DNA of 11,097 nucleotides from Gammaproteobacteria bacterium (lineage in GTDB: Bacteria; Pseudomonadota; Gammaproteobacteria; Methylococcales; Methylomonadaceae): positions 1 to 11,097 of the forward strand of contig JANEMG010000048.1 of assembly GCA_024511045.1 (NCBI GenBank), written 5' to 3'. The notes below the pieces were generated by a model, which did not search any database, was not told the DNA's origin, and was given only the letters and a program-made list of their open reading frames with translations. The translations under genes were made by a program, and so were the position numbers. How positions within the stretch are numbered: the first letter of the stretch is position 1; each line of letters begins with the position of its first letter. Positions 6,766 to 11,097 of this stretch are shown here, piece by piece.

Positions 6766-8157
6766 ATGTCTTTCAGCATTGCCGAACTACTCTCCGAACG
6801 CCGCAGCGAAAAATTCCAGCTGCACGAACAATACCTGAACAACCAGATGGTGCGGGTACTGAAAACCATCGGCTATGACCGCAATTATCAAAAAGCCGTC
6901 GGCCAGTATCTCTACGACCAGGACGGCAATGAATACCTGGACCTGCTGAGCGGCTTCGGGGTGTTCGCCATCGGCAGAAACCACCCCACCGTGGTCAGCG
7001 CCCTGCAGGAGACCCTGACCCTGGAACTGCCCAATCTGGTGCAGATGGATGTCTCGCTGCTGAGCGGCCTGCTGGCGGAGAAAATTCTGCGCACCACCCC
7101 GGACAATCTGGACAAGATTTTCTTCGCCAACTCCGGAGCCGAGGCGGTCGAGGCAGCCATCAAGTTCGCCCGCTACACCACCCGCCGGGAGAAGATCCTG
7201 CACTGCGAACACAGTTTTCACGGCCTGACCCTGGGTGCATTGTCACTGAATGGCGAGGAAATCTTCCGCGAAGGCTTCGGTCCGCTGCTGCCCGGCTGTT
7301 CGGCCATCCCCTTCAACGACCTGGAGGCGCTGGAAAGGGCCCTCAACGGCGGCGATGTCGCCGCGTTCATCGTCGAACCCATACAGGGCAAAGGCGTCAA
7401 TGTGCCGGACGACGACTATCTGTCCGAAACCCAGCGCCTGTGCAGGAAACACGGCACGCTGTTCGTCGCTGATGAAATCCAGACCGGCATTGGCAGGACC
7501 GGCAAGTTCTGGGCCATCGACCACTGGGACGTGCAGCCGGACATACTGCTGATGGCCAAGGCCCTGTCCGGCGGCTTCATCCCGGTTGGCGCGGTAGCCA
7601 TGACCCAGAAGATCATGGACAGCGTCTTCAACCGCATGGACCGGGCCGTGGTGCATGGCTCGACGTTCTCGAAAAACAACATGGCCATGGCCGCCGGACT
7701 GGCCACGCTGCAGGTCCTGGAAAAGGAAAACATGGTTGACAACTGCGCGGCCATCGGCGAAGACATCATCGCCAGCCTGCGGGGCATGATCGGACAATAT
7801 GAATTCCTCAAAGAAGTACGCGGCAAGGGGCTGATGATCGCCATCGAATTCGGGCCGCCCAAGAGTCTTTCCCTGAAAGCGGCCTGGACCATGCTGGAGG
7901 CCGCCAACAAGGGACTGTTCTGCCAGATGGTCACCATTCCCCTGTTCAAGGAGCACCGCATCCTCAGCCAAGTCGCCGGTCACGGCATGAATGTCGTGAA
8001 ACTGCTGCCGCCGCTCAACCTGACGCAAAAGGACCGGGACTGGATCGTAAATTCATTTTCCAAAACCATTGCCGACTGCCACCAGGTTCCCGGCTCCATC
8101 TGGGACCTGGGCAAAAATCTGGCAAGTCATGCCATCAAAGGCAAAAAAGGCAAATAA
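6766..8157 (+). CDS. hpnO: Hopanoid C-35 aminotransferase HpnO (class III, PLP-dependent)
   Basis: HpnO converts the ribosylhopane side chain to the C-35 amine, giving aminobacteriohopanetriol. The 463-residue protein is a class III (ornithine/acetylornithine type) aminotransferase. It has the PLP phosphate-binding NSGAEAVEAAIKFAR (122-136), SFHG (150-153), VEPIQGKG (203-210), VADEIQTGIGRTG (234-246, with D236 contacting the PLP pyridine), the Schiff-base lysine K265 in MAKALSGG, and HGSTFSKN (297-304). The last residues (about 458-463) form a Lys/Gly-rich tail that could touch membrane lipids, though this is speculation. It follows hpnN by 24 bp. On sequence alone it could be another omega-aminotransferase; the hopanoid context makes HpnO much the likelier call. 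Confidence 0.87.
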   Translation: MSFSIAELLSERRSEKFQLHEQYLNNQMVRVLKTIGYDRNYQKAVGQYLYDQDGNEYLDLLSGFGVFAIGRNHPTVVSALQETLTLELPNLVQMDVSLLSGLLAEKILRTTPDNLDKIFFANSGAEAVEAAIKFARYTTRREKILHCEHSFHGLTLGALSLNGEEIFREGFGPLLPGCSAIPFNDLEALERALNGGDVAAFIVEPIQGKGVNVPDDDYLSETQRLCRKHGTLFVADEIQTGIGRTGKFWAIDHWDVQPDILLMAKALSGGFIPVGAVAMTQKIMDSVFNRMDRAVVHGSTFSKNNMAMAAGLATLQVLEKENMVDNCAAIGEDIIASLRGMIGQYEFLKEVRGKGLMIAIEFGPPKSLSLKAAWTMLEAANKGLFCQMVTIPLFKEHRILSQVAGHGMNVVKLLPPLNLTQKDRDWIVNSFSKTIADCHQVPGSIWDLGKNLASHAIKGKKGK

Positions 8158-8171
8158 CATCGGATATCGTC

Positions 8172-8537
8172 ATGTTCACTAACAAACCATTGCTGCAAAT
8201 CGTCATTCTGCTTTTGTTTCTGGGCCTGGCAGGCCGGGCCTCCGCCCATGCCGTGGTCACCGAGTCGTCCCTGGAAATCGCCCCGGTCACCGCCGACCAG
8301 GCGACCGAGATCAAACTGAATTTCAATTCCCATATCGAACTGGGCCTGTCGCAGATCTTTCTGGTCAGCGCCGGCGACAGGCAGACCCTGCTGGAGGCGG
8401 TCACCGGATCCAGGCCGGGACAGATCATTGTCTCGCTGCCGCCGTTGCCGCCTGGCGAATATGCGCTGCGCTTCAAGGTCTTTGCCGCCGACGGGCATCT
8501 GACCGAAGACATCATCCATTTCATTGTCACAAAATAG
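8172..8537 (+). CDS. copC: CopC-like periplasmic Cu(II)-binding protein
   Basis: CopC proteins are small periplasmic beta-barrels that bind copper, usually beside CopD. This 121-residue precursor has a signal peptide: N-terminal K5, a hydrophobic core at about 8-20 and an ASA cleavage site after residue 25. Mature protein therefore begins with His26, as in CopC, where the N-terminal His is a Cu(II) ligand. The other classical ligands appear as D107 and H109 in AADGH near the C-terminus. Apart from Met1 there is no methionine, so the Met-rich Cu(I) site of Pseudomonas CopC is missing and only a Cu(II) site is predicted. Length is typical of the family. It lies 14 bp after hpnO with only a weak CGGA upstream, and 9 bp before the CopD-like gene. 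Placement in a hopanoid cluster is unusual. Confidence 0.83.
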   Translation: MFTNKPLLQIVILLLFLGLAGRASAHAVVTESSLEIAPVTADQATEIKLNFNSHIELGLSQIFLVSAGDRQTLLEAVTGSRPGQIIVSLPPLPPGEYALRFKVFAADGHLTEDIIHFIVTK

Positions 8538-8546
8538 GTTGCACCG

Positions 8547-10178
8547 ATGGAAGGTATTGCTGATTTTCTCGACTCCCTTGTTGGCGGCATCGACCTGGTT
8601 TGCTATTCGCTGGCCATCGGCAGTCTGTTCTGGGGGCTGCTGGTACTGCAGCCCTGGAAAAACCGCACTGAATACAACGAAATACTGCTGTCCAGAACGG
8701 TTGAACTGGCCTACAAGGGCGCCTTTGCGCTGGCCATGGTGCAGGGTTTTAAAATCATCCTGAAGATCTGGCTGATGGCGGCCCTGCTGGACCGCTGGCC
8801 ATTCCCGGAATTCGCCCACACCACGCAATTCATCGGCGGCATGATCCGCATGATCCTGGCGCTGCTGCTGGCTTACTATTGTCATCGCCATTTGTCGGCA
8901 GCATCTTTCTCCCGGTACTCCTGGAGTACGGCGGCAACGCTGGCAGTGCCGCTGGTGGTTTCGGGAGCCTGGCTGGTACATGGCGCGGGCCGCTTCGAAG
9001 ACACGGCGCTGCTGATGGCCCTGACCGTCATCCATCAACTGGCGGCCGCGGCATGGATCGGCGGCGTGTTTCAACTGGTCAATCTGTGGCTGCTGCGCCA
9101 GCAGGAAAAAGTCCCGGCAGAATTGTGGCCGGACCTTTTGCGGCGCTTCTCGACACTGGGCATCGCTTCGGTTGCCGTGATCCTCGCCTCCGGCGTGCCC
9201 CTGGCCCTGAAATACTTCGATTCCTGGAACGGCTTCTTCGGCACCGGCTACGGCAATCTGCTGCTGGTGAAAATCATGCTGCTGGCCATGGCCCTGGGCT
9301 TCGCCTGGATGAACCGCGAAGCGGTCAGGCAATACTACGTCTCCGGCGACCCCTACGCCATCAACCGCAGAACGCCCTACTACATCGAGGCGGAAACCTT
9401 CGTGCTGATCACGCTGCTTTTCACCGCCGCCAGTCTGGCCTCGCAGCCGCCGGCAATCGATATACCCAACCTGACGGCAACCTGGCAGGAAGTGCTGCAC
9501 ACCTTCGCGCCACGCTTTCCCAGAATCGTCTCGCCAAGCCACGAGGCCTTGCTCGCCGGCGAAGCCGGACGCACCGCCATCGTCGGCCAGACGCCATCGG
9601 AGGCGGCCACCGCCTGGTCCGATTACAATCACAACATCGCCGGCATCTTCCTGACGGTGATGAGCATCTTCGCCATGCTTTCCTACCGAAAAGGCTATAC
9701 CTGGGCCTATTACTGGCCAGCCGGATTCATCGCCCTGGGCATCTTCCTGTTTTTCCGCAGCGATGCCGAAACCTGGCCGCTGGGACCGATCGGCTTCTGG
9801 GAGAGCACCTTCAGCAATGGTGAAGTGCTGCAGCACCGCATTGCCACGCTGCTGGTGCTGGTTCTCGGCTACGTGGAAATCAAGGCGCGCATCACCACCG
9901 ACCCGGACAGCAGGCTGCCCTTCGTACTGCCGATACTGGCGGCATTCGGCGGCCTGATGCTGCTCACCCATTCCCATGTCGGCTTCCAGGCAAAAACGGC
10001 ATTTCTGATCCAGATCGGTCATACCCTGATGGGGGTCTTCGCCCTGATCCTGGCGGTAGGCCGCTGGCTGGAACTGAAACTGGACGAACCCGGCAAAAGC
10101 ATCGCCGGCTTCGTCTCGGTCTTTGCCCTGTTTCAAATCGGCATCATCCTGATGTTTTACCGCGAACCGCTCTACTAA
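8547..10178 (+). CDS. copD: CopD-like polytopic membrane protein with extended C-terminal half
   Basis: CopD-family proteins are inner-membrane partners of CopC, thought to pass copper across or into the membrane. This 543-residue protein has about 14 hydrophobic segments. The N-terminal half (about 12-298) has the CopD arrangement, including HQLAAAAWIGG (163-173), in which a His precedes a small-residue helix. A soluble loop (about 300-360) links to a second half with HN at 362, the block RSDAETWPLGPIGFWES (404-420), H430, HSH at 475-477 and H492. These histidines lie in or beside membrane helices and could bind copper or haem. Several bacterial CopD proteins share such a C-terminal half, but its function is unknown to me. 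The gene starts 9 bp after copC and ends 5 bp before dxs. Copper transport is inferred from family and neighbour; a cytochrome-like redox role is the main alternative. Confidence 0.75.
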   Translation: MEGIADFLDSLVGGIDLVCYSLAIGSLFWGLLVLQPWKNRTEYNEILLSRTVELAYKGAFALAMVQGFKIILKIWLMAALLDRWPFPEFAHTTQFIGGMIRMILALLLAYYCHRHLSAASFSRYSWSTAATLAVPLVVSGAWLVHGAGRFEDTALLMALTVIHQLAAAAWIGGVFQLVNLWLLRQQEKVPAELWPDLLRRFSTLGIASVAVILASGVPLALKYFDSWNGFFGTGYGNLLLVKIMLLAMALGFAWMNREAVRQYYVSGDPYAINRRTPYYIEAETFVLITLLFTAASLASQPPAIDIPNLTATWQEVLHTFAPRFPRIVSPSHEALLAGEAGRTAIVGQTPSEAATAWSDYNHNIAGIFLTVMSIFAMLSYRKGYTWAYYWPAGFIALGIFLFFRSDAETWPLGPIGFWESTFSNGEVLQHRIATLLVLVLGYVEIKARITTDPDSRLPFVLPILAAFGGLMLLTHSHVGFQAKTAFLIQIGHTLMGVFALILAVGRWLELKLDEPGKSIAGFVSVFALFQIGIILMFYREPLY

Positions 10179-10183
10179 AATCT

Positions 10184-11097
10184 ATGAATATAGCCCAACA
10201 ATACCCCCTACTCAGCCAGATCGACGATCCAGCCGATTTGCGCCAGCTGGAGAAAAAGCTGCTGCAGCCGCTGGCCCGGGAGCTACGCGAGTTTCTGACC
10301 CACTGCGTCAGCCAGTCCGGCGGGCATTTCTCCGCGGGCCTCGGCACCGTGGAACTGACCGTCGCCCTGCACTACGTGTTCGACACGCCCAGGGACAAAC
10401 TGGTCTGGGATGTCGGTCATCAGGCCTATCCGCACAAGATCCTCACCGGGCGCCGCGACCGGATGACCACGATCCGCAAGAAGGACGGCCTGGCCGCCTT
10501 CCCGTGCCGCGAGGAAAGCGAATACGATGCCTTCGGCGTTGGCCATTCCAGCACCTCCATCAGCGCCGCCCTGGGCATAGCCATCGCCTCGAAGCTGCAG
10601 GGCGAAGAGCGGCAGATGGTGGCCATCATCGGTGATGGCAGCATCACCGGCGGCATGGCCTTCGAGGCCCTGAACCATGCCGGCTCCCTGGATACGGACC
10701 TGCTGGTGGTGTTGAACGACAACGACATGTCCATTTCCCCCAATGTCGGCGCCCTGAACAACTACCTGGCCAGGATTCTCTCCAGCAGGCTGTATTCCTC
10801 GGTGCGCGAGGAAAGCCGCAAGGTGCTGAGCCAGATGCCCAGCGTCTGGGAGCTGGCGCGGCGCACCGAGGAGCACGTCAAGGGCATGATCGTGCCGGGC
10901 ACGCTGTTCGAGGAACTGGGCTTCAATTACATCGGCCCCTTCGACGGCCACGACCTGGACACGCTGATCGCCACGCTGGAGAACCTGAAGCAGATCCCCG
11001 GGCCGCGCTTCCTGCACATCGTCACCAAAAAGGGCAAGGGCTACGCGCCGGCGGAGAAGGACCCCCTGGCCTATCACGGCGTACCGGCCTTCGACCC
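10184..11097 (+). CDS. dxs: 1-Deoxy-D-xylulose-5-phosphate synthase, 5' part (cut by window end)
   Basis: Dxs joins pyruvate and glyceraldehyde 3-phosphate, using thiamine diphosphate, to make DXP, the first and often flux-setting step of the MEP isoprenoid pathway. The frame is open to the last base, giving about 304 of an expected ~620 residues. Visible features are SGGHFSAGLG (45-54, H48), WDVGHQAYPHK (75-85, H79), GVGHSSTSIS (118-127), and the ThDP/Mg motif from GDGSITGGMAFEAL (150-163) to NDNDM (178-182), with D151 and N180 as metal ligands. Numbering runs one residue behind E. coli Dxs, supporting ATG 10184 as the start. Later catalytic residues lie beyond the window. There is no Shine-Dalgarno sequence and only 5 bp separate it from the CopD-like gene, so coupled translation is likely. 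Confidence 0.97.
   Translation, partial: MNIAQQYPLLSQIDDPADLRQLEKKLLQPLARELREFLTHCVSQSGGHFSAGLGTVELTVALHYVFDTPRDKLVWDVGHQAYPHKILTGRRDRMTTIRKKDGLAAFPCREESEYDAFGVGHSSTSISAALGIAIASKLQGEERQMVAIIGDGSITGGMAFEALNHAGSLDTDLLVVLNDNDMSISPNVGALNNYLARILSSRLYSSVREESRKVLSQMPSVWELARRTEEHVKGMIVPGTLFEELGFNYIGPFDGHDLDTLIATLENLKQIPGPRFLHIVTKKGKGYAPAEKDPLAYHGVPAFD

Noticed and set aside
8127..10136. 669-codon open frame on the minus strand, antisense to the end of hpnO, copC and most of the CopD-like gene
   Set aside because: Its translation is low-complexity in style (very rich in Gln, Gly, Asp and His, with no recognisable domain), it ends inside hpnO, and the opposite strand encodes two clear families. It is a shadow of G+C-rich codon use.
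1..11097. Mobile elements, CRISPR arrays, tRNA or rRNA genes
   Set aside because: No transposase-like proteins, long terminal inverted repeats, regularly spaced repeats or recognisable structural RNA sequences were seen; the coding density leaves almost no room outside 1-301.

Overview
The window (about 58% G+C by eye) carries one tightly packed, single-strand block of eight genes for making, decorating and moving hopanoids, the pentacyclic triterpenoid lipids of bacterial membranes. The encoded proteins look gammaproteobacterial. An aerobic, intracytoplasmic-membrane-forming lineage such as the Methylococcales methanotrophs is my best guess, because hopanoid genes with a C-35 aminotransferase, a one-enzyme squalene synthase and copper-handling genes occur together. 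This is inference from gene content, not a taxonomic assignment.

Layout. Positions 1-213 hold no gene I can support, only short dyad symmetries in the first 135 bases and then an A/T-rich stretch. A clear sigma70-type promoter (TTGCAA, 17 bp, TATAAT) lies at 214-242, with a possible 11-codon leader ORF (270-305) whose stop overlaps the first gene's start. Then, all on the + strand: squalene synthase (302-1396), squalene-hopene cyclase shc (1407-3389), nucleoside phosphorylase hpnG (3386-4123), RND-type hopanoid exporter hpnN (4120-6741), hopanoid C-35 aminotransferase hpnO (6766-8157), a periplasmic CopC-like copper protein (8172-8537), a large CopD-like membrane protein (8547-10178), and the 5' part of dxs (10184 to the window end). 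Gaps are at most 24 bp, and two gene junctions are 4-bp GTGA/ATGA overlaps. I see no terminator or second promoter inside, so one polycistronic transcript is likely.

How the genes fit. Dxs makes DXP, the entry metabolite of the MEP isoprenoid pathway. The resulting farnesyl diphosphate is condensed by squalene synthase to squalene, which Shc cyclises to hopene/diplopterol. HpnG removes adenine from adenosylhopane to release the ribosyl side chain, HpnO aminates C-35 to give aminobacteriohopanetriol, and HpnN moves hopanoids towards the outer membrane. The radical-SAM enzyme HpnH, which makes adenosylhopane, is not in the window and must be encoded elsewhere if the pathway is complete. The least expected part is the copC-copD-like pair between hpnO and dxs. 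CopC keeps a precise Cu(II)-site signature, and CopD has a second, histidine-bearing membrane half, suggesting that copper handling is co-expressed with hopanoid synthesis.
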